44,504 nt of DNA from an uncultured Chromatiaceae bacterium (GTDB lineage: Bacteria > Pseudomonadota > Gammaproteobacteria > Enterobacterales > Alteromonadaceae). The stretch covers positions 1-44,504 of the forward strand of contig CALJUX010000077.1 of NCBI GenBank assembly GCA_937978655.1, in the 5' to 3' direction. The notes beneath the pieces are model-generated. The model was not told the origin of the DNA, ran no database searches, and saw nothing but the letters and a program-made list of their open reading frames with translations. The position numbers and the translations under genes were made by a program. Positions 16,612 to 24,863 of this stretch are shown piece by piece (within the stretch, counting starts at the first letter, position 1; every line of letters starts with the position of its first letter).

Positions 16612-17781
16612 TTATTTGGTCTCGTTAAACAGCTCGCGGCCAATCAGCATGCGGCGAATTTCCGAGGTGCCGGCGCCAATTTCATACAGCTTGGCGTCGC
16701 GTAATAAACGGCCGGTAGGGTATTCGTTGATATAACCGTTACCGCCTAACAGCTGAATCGCATCCAGTGCCATTTTGGTGGCCAGTTCCGCGCTGTACAG
16801 AATGACGGCGGCGGCGTCTTTACGCGTGGTTTCACGGCGATCACAGGCTTTGGCGACGGTGTAAACATATGCTTTGGCGGCATTCATCTGGGTGTACATA
16901 TCGGCCAGTTTGCCTTGTACCAGCTGGAACTCGCCAATCGACTGGCCAAACTGTTTACGGTCATGCAGGTAAGGTACAACGATGTCCATGCAGGCTTGCA
17001 TGATGCCAAGCGGGCCGCCGGATAACACCAGCCGCTCGTAATCAAGGCCTGACATTAACACCTTGACGCCGCTGCCAATTTCGCCCAGCACGTTTTCTGC
17101 CGGCACTTCACAATCTTCAAACACCAGCTCACAGGTGTTAGAGCCGCGCATACCGAGTTTGTCCAGTTTCTGCGCCTGGCTGAAACCTTTAAAACCGCGC
17201 TCGACGATAAAAGCGGTGATGCCTTTGCTGCCGGCGTTAACGTCAGTTTTGGCATAAATCACATAAGTGTGGGCATCCGGGCCATTGGTGATCCACATCT
17301 TGTTGCCGTTCAGCACATACACATCGCCTTTTTTCTCAGCGCGTAATTTCATCGACACTACGTCAGAGCCGGCGTTTGGCTCAGACATGGCTAAGGCGCC
17401 GATATGCTCACCTGAGCAGAGTTTTGGCAGGTATTTTAATTTTTGTGCTTCAGTGCCGTTACGGAAAATCTGGTTCACACACAGATTCGAGTGGGCGCCA
17501 TAAGATAAAGCCACAGAGGCGGAAGCGCGGCTGATCTCTTCCATCGCCACCACGTGTTCTAAATAACCCAGGCCAGAACCACCATATTTTTCATCGACGG
17601 TGATGCCGAGCAGGCCTAAATCACCGAACTTACGCCACAGGTCATTTGGGAAGGCGTTGTCATGGTCGATTTGGGCGGCGCGTGGTGCGATTTCTTCGCG
17701 GGCAAAGGCGTTGACCTGTTCGCGGATCATGTCCACGGTTTCGCCTAAGTCAAAGTTCAGTGTTTTGTAGTGGCTAATCAT
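16612..17781 (-). CDS. liuA: Isovaleryl-CoA dehydrogenase
   Basis: 389 residues. FAD-dependent oxidation of isovaleryl-CoA to 3-methylcrotonyl-CoA, passing electrons to ETF. Acyl-CoA dehydrogenase signatures are AMSEPNAGSDV (about 131-141) and the C-terminal QLLGGNGYINEYPTGRLLRDAKLYEIGAGTSE. The catalytic glutamate is placed in the MSGLDYERLVLSGGPLG loop (E249), the position specific to isovaleryl-CoA dehydrogenases, while the usual C-terminal site reads GAGTSE. It is the first enzyme gene after liuR, with a GGGGAT ribosome-binding site. Confidence 0.95.
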   Translation of the reverse strand: MISHYKTLNFDLGETVDMIREQVNAFAREEIAPRAAQIDHDNAFPNDLWRKFGDLGLLGITVDEKYGGSGLGYLEHVVAMEEISRASASVALSYGAHSNLCVNQIFRNGTEAQKLKYLPKLCSGEHIGALAMSEPNAGSDVVSMKLRAEKKGDVYVLNGNKMWITNGPDAHTYVIYAKTDVNAGSKGITAFIVERGFKGFSQAQKLDKLGMRGSNTCELVFEDCEVPAENVLGEIGSGVKVLMSGLDYERLVLSGGPLGIMQACMDIVVPYLHDRKQFGQSIGEFQLVQGKLADMYTQMNAAKAYVYTVAKACDRRETTRKDAAAVILYSAELATKMALDAIQLLGGNGYINEYPTGRLLRDAKLYEIGAGTSEIRRMLIGRELFNETK

Positions 17782-17860
17782 TGGTATATCCCCGTTTGCC
17801 GGTATCGCGTCTGGCTGTTGATTGCAAATTTTTATGCGCTGGCAGCGTTATATTCGCTGC

Positions 17861-18277
17861 TTATTCAGTCGCGTTTTTTGACTCGCCCGTCTGTGCGTTT
17901 GTGAGGGTGTCACGGCAGCGCTTTTCAACGGTGATGAGTTCCATCAGCACGACTTTGATGTCATCAAGCTGCTGATGCAATTCGGTTTTTTTCAGCTCAA
18001 TCAGCTGCAACATAGTAGTAAGCTGAGTGACGCTGGATTTGTCGGCGTCATAAAGTTCAAACAACTGACCGGTTTCCGCCAGGCTAAAGCCGAGCCGTTT
18101 ACCGCGTAAAATCAGTTTCAGCCGTACCCGGTCGCGTTTGCTGTATATGCGGGTCTGGCCCTGGCGTTGTGGCGTCAGCAAACCCTGATCCTCATAGAAG
18201 CGGATGCTACGCGTTGTGATGTCGAACTCTTTCGCCAGTTCGCTGATGCTATAAGTTGTTTGATCTTTATCTGTCAT
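17861..18277 (-). CDS. liuR: MerR-family regulator of branched-chain amino acid catabolism
   Basis: 138 residues from ATG 18277, which has GGTGG upstream; an ATG at 18289 would leave almost no leader after the predicted promoter. The N-terminal winged helix (YSISELAKEFDITTRSIRFY, then YSKRDRVRLKLILRGKRLGFSL) is followed by a long coiled dimerisation helix (about 80-125). MerR proteins of this type, next to liuA, are LiuR, which releases its site when acyl-CoA intermediates accumulate. It is the first gene of the minus-strand operon, with an 80-base gap to liuA. LiuR-box-like palindromes lie on both sides of the intergenic region ahead of it. Confidence 0.9.
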   Translation of the reverse strand: MTDKDQTTYSISELAKEFDITTRSIRFYEDQGLLTPQRQGQTRIYSKRDRVRLKLILRGKRLGFSLAETGQLFELYDADKSSVTQLTTMLQLIELKKTELHQQLDDIKVVLMELITVEKRCRDTLTNAQTGESKNATE

Positions 18278-18303
18278 AAAAGCCACCATCGGAATCGCTG
18301 GTC

Positions 18304-18332
18304 ACTATAAGTGAAGTTTACGTAAAGGTAAA
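18304..18332 (-). promoter_or_regulatory. Candidate liuR-liuA promoter with LiuR box
   Basis: On the minus strand TTTACC (18327-18332), 17 bases, then TATAGT (18304-18309) make a near-consensus sigma-70 promoter ending about 30 bases before the liuR ATG. Overlapping the -35 and spacer is the palindrome-like TTTACGTAAAGGTAAA (18317-18332). This resembles the LiuR-box pattern TTTACGTnAACGTAAA as I recall it from comparative work on gammaproteobacteria. Such placement fits autoregulation. Confidence 0.65.
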
Positions 18333-18481
18333 GCTGGTGGGCGGGCGACTATCGTGAGGCTTTGCGTAATCGAGTTTTGTAAATTCAATAAATACAACAG
18401 GATAATTGTGTAACCTTTGCGGTTTTGTGCCTGTGCTGTTGGCGGCTTCGTGGCTTACTTAGGGCTAATCCGTAAAGGCAG

Positions 18482-18509
18482 GCTGCCAAAATGGCCGGCT
18501 TTTGGCAGC
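18482..18509. repeat. 10-bp inverted repeat in the liuR-thiolase intergenic region
   Basis: GCTGCCAAAA and TTTTGGCAGC are exact inverted repeats eight bases apart. No T-tract follows on either strand. It lies in the 355-base gap between liuR and the thiolase gene, which otherwise holds the two LiuR-box-like sites and no coding frame I support. Confidence 0.55.
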
Positions 18510-18556
18510 TAATACAGACAAATCGCATCAACTGATAAGACCAAAGTGCAGCATGG

Positions 18557-18591
18557 TTGACGTTGGCGTAAACGTAAATTTGGTGTAGGCT
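18557..18591 (+). promoter_or_regulatory. LiuR-box-like site and promoter upstream of the thiolase gene
   Basis: TTGGCGTAAACGTAAA (18563-18578) matches the pattern of the site before liuR at 14 of 16 positions of TTTACGTAAACGTAAA. TTGACG at 18557 sits directly before it as a possible -35, leaving a long spacer to a poor -10 around 18583-18591. MerR-type regulators commonly bind in long spacers. It is 55 bases upstream of the thiolase start. Confidence 0.6.
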
Positions 18592-18632
18592 CAGCGACAA
18601 TTCGGTTGAAGCAGCCTTCAGTGAGGAAAAGC

Positions 18633-19811
18633 ATGTCTGAGCAAATCGTGATTGTGGGTGCCAAGCGCACGGCGATGGGTGGTTTTATGGGTGGCCTGAG
18701 CGATGTCGCCGCGCCGGATTTAGGTGCTGTGGCCATCAAAGCCGCATTAGAACAAGCTGGCATCAGCGGTGAAAAGGTCAGCGAAGTGCTGATGGGCTGT
18801 GTGTTACCAGCAGGCCTTGGTCAGGCGCCGGCACGTCAGGCGGTATTAAAAGCCGGTTTGCCATTATCTGCAGGCGCTACAACGCTGAATAAAGTCTGTG
18901 GCTCAGGCTTAAAAACCGTGATGCTGGCGCACGATTTGTTAAAAGCCGGCAGTGCCGATGTCGTCATCGCCGGCGGTATGGAATCGATGACCAACGCGCC
19001 ATATTTGCTGCCAAAAGCCCGCGCCGGTATGCGGATGGGCCACGGTGAAGTGAAAGATCACATGATGCTGGATGGTCTGGAAAACGCTTATGACGGCAAA
19101 GCTATGGGCTGTTTTGCCCAGGGTACGGCCAACGAGCAAGGCTTTAGCCGCGAAGATATGGACCGTTTTGCCATTAAGTCAACCACCCGCGCGCAACAAG
19201 CCATCGCCAACGGTGCTTTTACCGCTGAAATTGCTCCGGTCACTATCCAAAGCCGCAAAGGCGAAGTGGTATTTGCCATCGACGAACAACCCGGCAACGC
19301 CAAAATCGACAAAATCCCCGGCCTGCGCCCGGCGTTTGCCAAAGACGGCACTATCACTGCCGCCAACTCTTCTTCAATTTCTGACGGCGCGGCGGCCTTA
19401 GTGCTGATGCGTGCCACTGACGCCAAAGCGCACAACTGTGATGTACTGGCGACAGTGGTTGGCCACACCACCCATTCGATGGAACCGGCGCTTTTTACCG
19501 TTGCACCGGTCGGCGCGATGCAAAAACTGCTGAACAAACTCGGCTGGGGCGTGCATGACGTCGACCTGTGGGAAATCAACGAAGCCTTTGCCATGGTGAC
19601 GATGCTGGCGGTGAAAGAGCTTGGCCTGGATGAAGCCAAAGTCAACGTCAACGGCGGCGCCTGTGCTTTAGGTCATCCAATCGGCGCTTCGGGCGCGCGT
19701 ATTCTGGTTACTTTGATTCATGCTCTAAAAGCCCGTGGCCTCAAACGCGGTATCGCCTCGCTGTGTATCGGTGGCGGTGAAGCGGTGGCGTTGGCGGTTG
19801 AAGTCGCTTAA
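18633..19811 (+). CDS. Acetyl-CoA C-acetyltransferase (thiolase)
   Basis: 392 residues from the ATG at 18633 (GAGGAAAAGC ahead); the frame opens earlier at 18606 with no ribosome-binding site. It cleaves acetoacetyl-CoA to two acetyl-CoA, or 3-ketoacyl-CoAs more generally. Nucleophile Cys89 in NKVCGSGLK, NEAFA, the His in GGACALGHPIGASGAR and the C-terminal Cys in CIGGGEAVAL are all present. It diverges from liuR behind a LiuR-box-like site, so it probably finishes leucine catabolism with scoAB. It also heads the valine gene run. Confidence 0.92.
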   Translation: MSEQIVIVGAKRTAMGGFMGGLSDVAAPDLGAVAIKAALEQAGISGEKVSEVLMGCVLPAGLGQAPARQAVLKAGLPLSAGATTLNKVCGSGLKTVMLAHDLLKAGSADVVIAGGMESMTNAPYLLPKARAGMRMGHGEVKDHMMLDGLENAYDGKAMGCFAQGTANEQGFSREDMDRFAIKSTTRAQQAIANGAFTAEIAPVTIQSRKGEVVFAIDEQPGNAKIDKIPGLRPAFAKDGTITAANSSSISDGAAALVLMRATDAKAHNCDVLATVVGHTTHSMEPALFTVAPVGAMQKLLNKLGWGVHDVDLWEINEAFAMVTMLAVKELGLDEAKVNVNGGACALGHPIGASGARILVTLIHALKARGLKRGIASLCIGGGEAVALAVEVA

Positions 19812-19846
19812 TCAATTCCGACAATAAAAGCCGGCAAACAGCTAAA

Positions 19847-19973
19847 GCGCCTGTAAAAACTGGCGCAACCAGGTAAAAAACAACAGGGTACGCTCTATCA
19901 GATGGAGCAACCAGGCGCCCACAAGAAGCACAGACTTCGGGCGCAACTACATCACAGTGACCGGCCAGCCGGT
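19847..19973 (+). other. Structured leader upstream of mmsA
   Basis: The 217-base gap before mmsA holds several stem-loops in a row. GCGCC/GGCGC is at 19847-19866. A ten-pair stem GCGCCC-GAAG/CTTC-GGGCGC with a four-base bulge is at 19915-19944. ACCGGC/GCCGGT is at 19960-19973. GCAACCAGG is repeated at 19865 and 19907. I see no coding frame or clear promoter here. It could be a cis-regulatory RNA or merely a GC-rich spacer. Confidence 0.4.
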
Positions 19974-20028
19974 TAAAGACAATCGCAGCGGCCGCTCAGA
20001 AGGCAGGCCGCGCAACGGGGAAAATGCT

Positions 20029-21525
20029 ATGACAACTCAGGTTCAGCTGTTTATCGATGGCGAATTTGTTCACTCAAAAAGTGAAAAACTGATCCCGGTC
20101 ACCAATCCGGCCACGCAAGAAGTGATTGCACAGGTGCCTTGCGCTACTGCTGACGAAATGGCGCAGGCTATCGCTGCGGCTAAAACCGCTTTTCAGAGCT
20201 GGAAAGAAACACCGGTTTCGGAGCGCGCGCGGTTGATGATGCGTTTTGCCGTGCTGTTAAAAGAACATCAGGCCGAAATCGCCGACATTATTTGTCGCGA
20301 ACTGGGCAAAACCATTGAAGATGCCAAAGGCGACGTCTGGCGCGGTATTGAAGTGGTGGAACAGGCAGCGAATATCCCGTCGCTGATGATGGGCGAAACC
20401 GTTGAGAACGTTGCCCGGTCTATTGATACCTACAGCTACATTCAGCCACTCGGCGTTTGCGCCGGTATTACGCCATTTAACTTCCCGGCGATGATCCCGC
20501 TGTGGATGTTCCCGATGGCGATCGCTTGTGGTAACACTTTTGTATTAAAGCCTTCCGAACAAGACCCGATGACGGTGAACCGCATCGCGGAACTGTTTGC
20601 TGAGGCAGGCGCGCCAAAAGGTGTGTTGCAAGTGGTGCACGGCGGTAAAGAGCAAGTCGATGTGTTGCTGCATCACCCGGATATCAAAGCGATTTCTTTT
20701 GTTGGCTCGGTTAATGTCGGCCAATATATTTACAAAACCGGTACTGATAACCTCAAACGCGTACAGGCTTTTGCCGGCGCGAAAAACCACATGGTCATCA
20801 TGCCGGATGCGAATAAACAACAAGTAGTGAATGCCTTAGTGGGTGCTTCAGTCGGTGCGGCCGGCCAGCGTTGCATGGCGATTTCTGTCGCTGTCTTTGT
20901 TGGTGCTGCCGCAGAGTGGATCCCGGAAGTCGCAGCAGCTATTGGCAAAGTGCGTCCTGGCGTTTACACAGATCCAAATGCAGCTTATGGCCCACAAATC
21001 AGCCCACAGGCCAAAGCACGCATCTTATCTTTAATTGCCAAAGGCAAAGAAGAGGGCGCGACTTGTTTGTTGGACGGCTCCGGCTTTATGGTCGACGGTT
21101 ATCCAAACGGCAACTGGGTAGGCCCAACGGTGTTCAGTGATGTCACTACTGACATGACTATTTACAAAGAAGAAATTTTCGGTCCGGTGTTAACGACGAT
21201 GACAGTCGATTCACTGGACACGGCTATTGGCGTAGTCAACGCCAGCCCATACGGCAACGGCACCTCGATTTTCACTGCCAGTGGCCATGCGGCACGTAAA
21301 TATCAACACGAAATCGAAGTGGGCCAGGTCGGTATTAATATTCCAATTCCGGTGCCACTGCCGTTTTTCTCGTTCACCGGCTGGAAAGGTTCGTTCTACG
21401 GCGACCAACATGCCTACGGCAAACAAGCGGTGCGCTTCTACACTGAGACCAAAACCATCACAGCGCGTTGGTTTGACGACGAAGTGCAGGTTTCTGGCCC
21501 GAATATGTCGATCAATCTGCGTTAA
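20029..21525 (+). CDS. mmsA: CoA-acylating methylmalonate-semialdehyde dehydrogenase
   Basis: 498 residues from ATG 20029, with ACGGGGAA upstream; the frame opens at 19957 but the extra 24 residues are low-complexity and fall in the structured leader. It converts methylmalonate semialdehyde to propionyl-CoA in valine breakdown, with NAD and CoA. The aldehyde dehydrogenase fold shows TPFNFPAMIPLWM, the nucleotide loop SFVGSVNVG and nucleophile Cys282 in GAAGQRCMAI. At the position of the usual general-base Glu it reads AFAGAKNH, as expected for the CoA-dependent subfamily. A strong hairpin follows its stop. Confidence 0.95.
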   Translation: MTTQVQLFIDGEFVHSKSEKLIPVTNPATQEVIAQVPCATADEMAQAIAAAKTAFQSWKETPVSERARLMMRFAVLLKEHQAEIADIICRELGKTIEDAKGDVWRGIEVVEQAANIPSLMMGETVENVARSIDTYSYIQPLGVCAGITPFNFPAMIPLWMFPMAIACGNTFVLKPSEQDPMTVNRIAELFAEAGAPKGVLQVVHGGKEQVDVLLHHPDIKAISFVGSVNVGQYIYKTGTDNLKRVQAFAGAKNHMVIMPDANKQQVVNALVGASVGAAGQRCMAISVAVFVGAAAEWIPEVAAAIGKVRPGVYTDPNAAYGPQISPQAKARILSLIAKGKEEGATCLLDGSGFMVDGYPNGNWVGPTVFSDVTTDMTIYKEEIFGPVLTTMTVDSLDTAIGVVNASPYGNGTSIFTASGHAARKYQHEIEVGQVGINIPIPVPLPFFSFTGWKGSFYGDQHAYGKQAVRFYTETKTITARWFDDEVQVSGPNMSINLR

Positions 21526-21530
21526 TACCA

Positions 21531-21577
21531 GGCGAAGCCACCGAATAAACTGCGGTGGCTTCGCCAATTTGTTTTAT
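21531..21577 (+). terminator. 13-bp hairpin with T-rich tail after mmsA
   Basis: GGCGAAGCCACCG and CGGTGGCTTCGCC pair perfectly around a nine-base loop (21531-21565), followed by AATTTGTTTTATC. The stem is the longest in the window. The tail is T-rich but interrupted, so termination may be partial, which suits a position inside a same-strand gene run. Confidence 0.65.
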
Positions 21578-21635
21578 CAAGTCCGGTCATCATTTCAAAC
21601 TACAGCGGCTGGTCTTAAAACACTGAGGTCCAAGC

Positions 21636-22793
21636 ATGAATTTTAATTTAACTGAAGATCAAAAAGCCTTCGCCGACACGGCCCGGCAGTTTGCTGAAAC
21701 TGAACTGGCGCCTTTTGCCGCGCAGTGGGACCGCGACCATCATTTCCCCAAAGACGTATTGCAAAAAGCCGGAGAGCTGGGTTTTTGCAGTCTGTATACA
21801 CCGGAAGAAGCCGGTGGTTTAGGCCTGTCGCGGCTCGATTCATCGATTATTTTTGAACAGCTGGCGATGGGTTGCACTGCCACGACGGCGATGCTGACTA
21901 TCCATAATATGGCAACATGGATGATTGCGACCTGGGGTACAGATGCAGTCAAAGCGACTTGGTGTCCGACTTTAGTCACCGGCGAGCAGCTGGCATCTTA
22001 TTGCTTAACCGAACCAGGCTCAGGCTCTGATGCGGCATCCCTTCGCACCAGTGCAAAAAAAGATGGCGACAGCTATGTCATCAACGGTTCTAAGATGTTT
22101 ATCTCCGGCGCCGGCAGCACAGAAGTCTTAGTGGTGATGGCGCGCACTGGCGAAGCCGGTCCAAAAGGCATTTCAGCTTTTGTCGTGCCGGCCGACGCTG
22201 AAGGCGTCATCTATGGCAAAGCCGAAGAGAAAATGGGCTGGAACGCGCAGCCGACCCGTTTAGTCACTTTTGACAATGTACGGGTGCCGGCGGAGAACTT
22301 ATTAGGCGCAGAAGGCCAGGGCTTTACCTTTGCGATGAAAGGCTTAGACGGTGGCCGCATCAATATCGCCACTTGTTCGATCGGCACCGCCCAGCAGGCG
22401 CTTAATACGGCCCGTAATTACATGCTGGAGCGGGAACAATTTGGCAAACCGCTGGCGGCGTTTCAGGCGCTGCAGTTTAAATTAGCTGATATGGCAACTG
22501 AACTGGTTGCCGCGCGCCAGCTGGTGCGTTTAGCGGCGTTTAAGCTGGACCAGCAAGACGCAGAAGCCACAGCGTATTGCGCCATGGCGAAGCGTTTTGC
22601 CACCGACATCGGTTTTCAGGTTTGCGATCAGGCGCTGCAAATCCACGGCGGTTATGGCTATATCAAAGAATATCCACTGGAGCGGCATTTCCGCGATGTG
22701 CGGGTGCATCAGATTTTAGAAGGCACCAATGAAATCATGCGGCTGATCATCGGCCGGCGCTTACTCGACAGCGCGGCCTCTGATATTCTGTAA
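21636..22793 (+). CDS. Acyl-CoA dehydrogenase, isobutyryl-CoA type
   Basis: 385 residues of the acyl-CoA dehydrogenase family. Signatures are CLTEPGSGSDAASL and the C-terminal QIHGGYGYIKEYPLERHFRDVRVHQILEGTNEI, with catalytic glutamate E362. The substrate-side segment MGCTATTAMLTIHNM resembles isobutyryl-CoA dehydrogenases (ACAD8-like). With mmsA, 3-hydroxyisobutyryl-CoA hydrolase and mmsB around it, isobutyryl-CoA from valine is the likely substrate, and 2-methylbutyryl-CoA from isoleucine is possible. The start has TGAGG upstream and follows the mmsA hairpin. Confidence 0.92.
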   Translation: MNFNLTEDQKAFADTARQFAETELAPFAAQWDRDHHFPKDVLQKAGELGFCSLYTPEEAGGLGLSRLDSSIIFEQLAMGCTATTAMLTIHNMATWMIATWGTDAVKATWCPTLVTGEQLASYCLTEPGSGSDAASLRTSAKKDGDSYVINGSKMFISGAGSTEVLVVMARTGEAGPKGISAFVVPADAEGVIYGKAEEKMGWNAQPTRLVTFDNVRVPAENLLGAEGQGFTFAMKGLDGGRINIATCSIGTAQQALNTARNYMLEREQFGKPLAAFQALQFKLADMATELVAARQLVRLAAFKLDQQDAEATAYCAMAKRFATDIGFQVCDQALQIHGGYGYIKEYPLERHFRDVRVHQILEGTNEIMRLIIGRRLLDSAASDIL

Positions 22794-22822
22794 GTCTGTT
22801 TGCAAAATAAGAACAAAGAGTA

Positions 22823-22841
22823 GGGCTGCCGGACGCAGCCC
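22823..22841 (+). other. GC-rich stem-loop between dehydrogenase and hydratase genes
   Basis: GGGCTGC, loop CGGAC, GCAGCCC in the 78-base gap. No T-run follows, so it is more likely an mRNA-stabilising or spacing structure than a terminator. Confidence 0.5.
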
Positions 22842-22871
22842 GCGGCATGTCATTCCGAATAAGGGATCCTT

Positions 22872-23645
22872 ATGGCCCAGTTAAATCTTGAATTTCGTGG
22901 TCACACCGCATTGCTGACCATGTCCAACCCGCCTGCTAATACCTGGACGCAGGACACTTTGACCGCTTTGCGTGACACTGTGCGCAGCCTCAATCAAAAC
23001 AATGATGTCTATGCCTTAGTGATCACCGGTGAAGGCCAGAAGTTTTTCTCCGCTGGCGCCGACTTAAAATTATTCGCCGATGGCGACAAAGCCGTAGCCA
23101 GCGATATGGCACGGATTTTTGGTGAGGCCTTTGAAACTTTAAGCCAGTTCCGTGGTGTGTCGATTGCCGCCATTAACGGCTATGCCATGGGCGGAGGCCT
23201 CGAAGTAGCACTGGCCTGCGATATCCGTATTGCTGAGACGCAGGCGCAGCTGGCATTGCCAGAAGCCAAAGTCGGGTTATTACCTTGTGCCGGTGGTACG
23301 CAAAATCTGGCCTGGCTGGTGGGCGAAGGTTGGGCTAAACGGATGATCCTCTGTGGCGAGCGTTTAAGCGCGGACAAAGCCCTGCAGATTGGTCTGGTGG
23401 AAGAAGTGGTCGGCAGCGGTGAAGCGCTGGCGGCGGCACTGGCGCTTGCGGAAAAAGTGGCAGAGCAAAGCCCGTCGTCTGTGACCGCCTGTAAAAAACT
23501 GATCCAACAGGGCCGCAGTAGCGCTATCAATGCCGCGCTGCCGCTGGAGCGTGAACTCTTTGTCGGTCTGTTTGATACCAAAGATCAGGTTGAAGGCGTC
23601 AGCGCCTTTTTGCAAAAACGCCCGCCGCAATGGGTCAATGGTTAA
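22872..23645 (+). CDS. Enoyl-CoA hydratase of the valine/isoleucine operon
   Basis: 257 residues, crotonase family. Oxyanion-hole segments are SAGADLKLF and GYAMGGGLEVALACDIR. Both classical hydratase glutamates appear to be present, one in GGGLEVAL and one in LPEAKVGLLP, so this is a functional hydratase rather than an isomerase or hydrolase. In context it hydrates methacrylyl-CoA (valine) and possibly tiglyl-CoA (isoleucine). The start at 22872 has AAGGGA upstream. It is nine bases from the next gene. Confidence 0.92.
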   Translation: MAQLNLEFRGHTALLTMSNPPANTWTQDTLTALRDTVRSLNQNNDVYALVITGEGQKFFSAGADLKLFADGDKAVASDMARIFGEAFETLSQFRGVSIAAINGYAMGGGLEVALACDIRIAETQAQLALPEAKVGLLPCAGGTQNLAWLVGEGWAKRMILCGERLSADKALQIGLVEEVVGSGEALAAALALAEKVAEQSPSSVTACKKLIQQGRSSAINAALPLERELFVGLFDTKDQVEGVSAFLQKRPPQWVNG

Positions 23646-23654
23646 GGACACGGC

Positions 23655-24815
23655 ATGAGCGAGATGATGCAAACAGCTGCGGATGTGGTGCAGTTTTCTG
23701 AACTGACCAGCGAGAACGGCAAAAAAATCGGTGTGGCGACGCTTAACAGTGAAAAGTCACTGAACGCGCTGAGCCTGCCGATGGTGGAACTGCTGCTGCC
23801 ACAAATGCAGCAGTGGAAAGACAACCCGGACATCGCGATGGTGCTGCTGCAGGGCGCTGGCGATAAAGCCTTTTGCGCTGGTGGGGACATCCGGGATTTG
23901 TATCATACGATGAAAGCCAGTCCCGGCACTTTCCAGCCTTATGTCACTGAATTTTTTACCAAAGAATATACGCTGGATTATCTCATCCACACTTTCGACA
24001 AACCGGTGCTGGTGTGGGGCAATGGCATCGTGATGGGCGGCGGTTTAGGCCTGATGGCCGGCGCGTCGCATCGGGTGGTGACAGCCACCAGCCGGATTGC
24101 GATGCCGGAAATGGCGATTGGTCTGTATCCGGACGTTGGCGGCAGCTGGTTTTTAAACCGGATGCCGGCCGGCTGTGGTTTGTTTTTAGGTCTGACCGGC
24201 GCTTCTATTAACGCTGCTGACGCTAAGTTTATTGATTTAGCCGACTTTTATATTCCACATGATAAACGTCAGCAGGTTATCGATGCTTTGCTCAGCATCC
24301 GCTGGGGCAATACTGTGGTGTTGAATCATCAGAAGTTGTCAGACTTACTGATGAGCACTGAAACGCAGACGTTAAACCAGCAGCCGGCCAGTCAAATCCG
24401 TTTACATCAGGCACCGATTGCCGCGCTCGCGTCTACACCAGATTTACCGGAGGCTATTGATGCCATTCTGGCGATGCCGAACGAAGACAGCTGGCTCGGT
24501 AAAGCCAAGGCGTCGTTACGTTACGGCAGCCCCATCACGGCGCATATCGTCTACCGTTTGCTGCAACTGGGTCAGTCGAAAATTCTGGCTGACAGTTTCC
24601 GCCTGGAACTTGGTTTAAGCGTGCAATGCGGCAAACTCGGCGAATTCAGTGAAGGCGTGCGGGCACTGCTCATCGATAAAGATCAGCAACCGCAGTGGTT
24701 GTACCCGGACGTGGCGTCTGTGCCGGCAGCGGTGATTGACGAATTGTTCAGTTCACCCTGGCCGGTCGCCGAGCATCCGCTGGCAACGCTGGGTCGGTTG
24801 CATTCAGCACAATAA
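23655..24815 (+). CDS. 3-hydroxyisobutyryl-CoA hydrolase
   Basis: 386 residues, longer than simple crotonases and typical of the hydrolase. It releases free 3-hydroxyisobutyrate from its CoA ester, the step that makes valine catabolism distinct. FCAGGDIRDLY and GNGIVMGGGLGLMAGASHRVVT form the oxyanion hole, and MPEMAIGLYPDVGGSWFLNR carries the hydrolase-specific Glu152 and Asp160. The start has AAGGACACGGC ahead and lies nine bases after the hydratase stop, so the two are probably translated together. Confidence 0.94.
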   Translation: MSEMMQTAADVVQFSELTSENGKKIGVATLNSEKSLNALSLPMVELLLPQMQQWKDNPDIAMVLLQGAGDKAFCAGGDIRDLYHTMKASPGTFQPYVTEFFTKEYTLDYLIHTFDKPVLVWGNGIVMGGGLGLMAGASHRVVTATSRIAMPEMAIGLYPDVGGSWFLNRMPAGCGLFLGLTGASINAADAKFIDLADFYIPHDKRQQVIDALLSIRWGNTVVLNHQKLSDLLMSTETQTLNQQPASQIRLHQAPIAALASTPDLPEAIDAILAMPNEDSWLGKAKASLRYGSPITAHIVYRLLQLGQSKILADSFRLELGLSVQCGKLGEFSEGVRALLIDKDQQPQWLYPDVASVPAAVIDELFSSPWPVAEHPLATLGRLHSAQ

Positions 24816-24863
24816 ATACAGGCAGATGCGGGTTACAACGTATCGTGAACAGGGGAGAATTCT

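Noticed and set aside
16539..16643. Longer N-terminus for LiuB
   Set aside because: It would translate through the liuA-liuB terminator hairpin and overlap the liuA end. The GTG at 16538 gives the expected family length and N-terminus.
20003..20030. NotI-like GCGGCCGC palindrome region as a cloning scar
   Set aside because: The real site is GCGGCCGC at about 19987-19994 inside an otherwise natural leader; an eight-base palindrome alone is not evidence of engineering.
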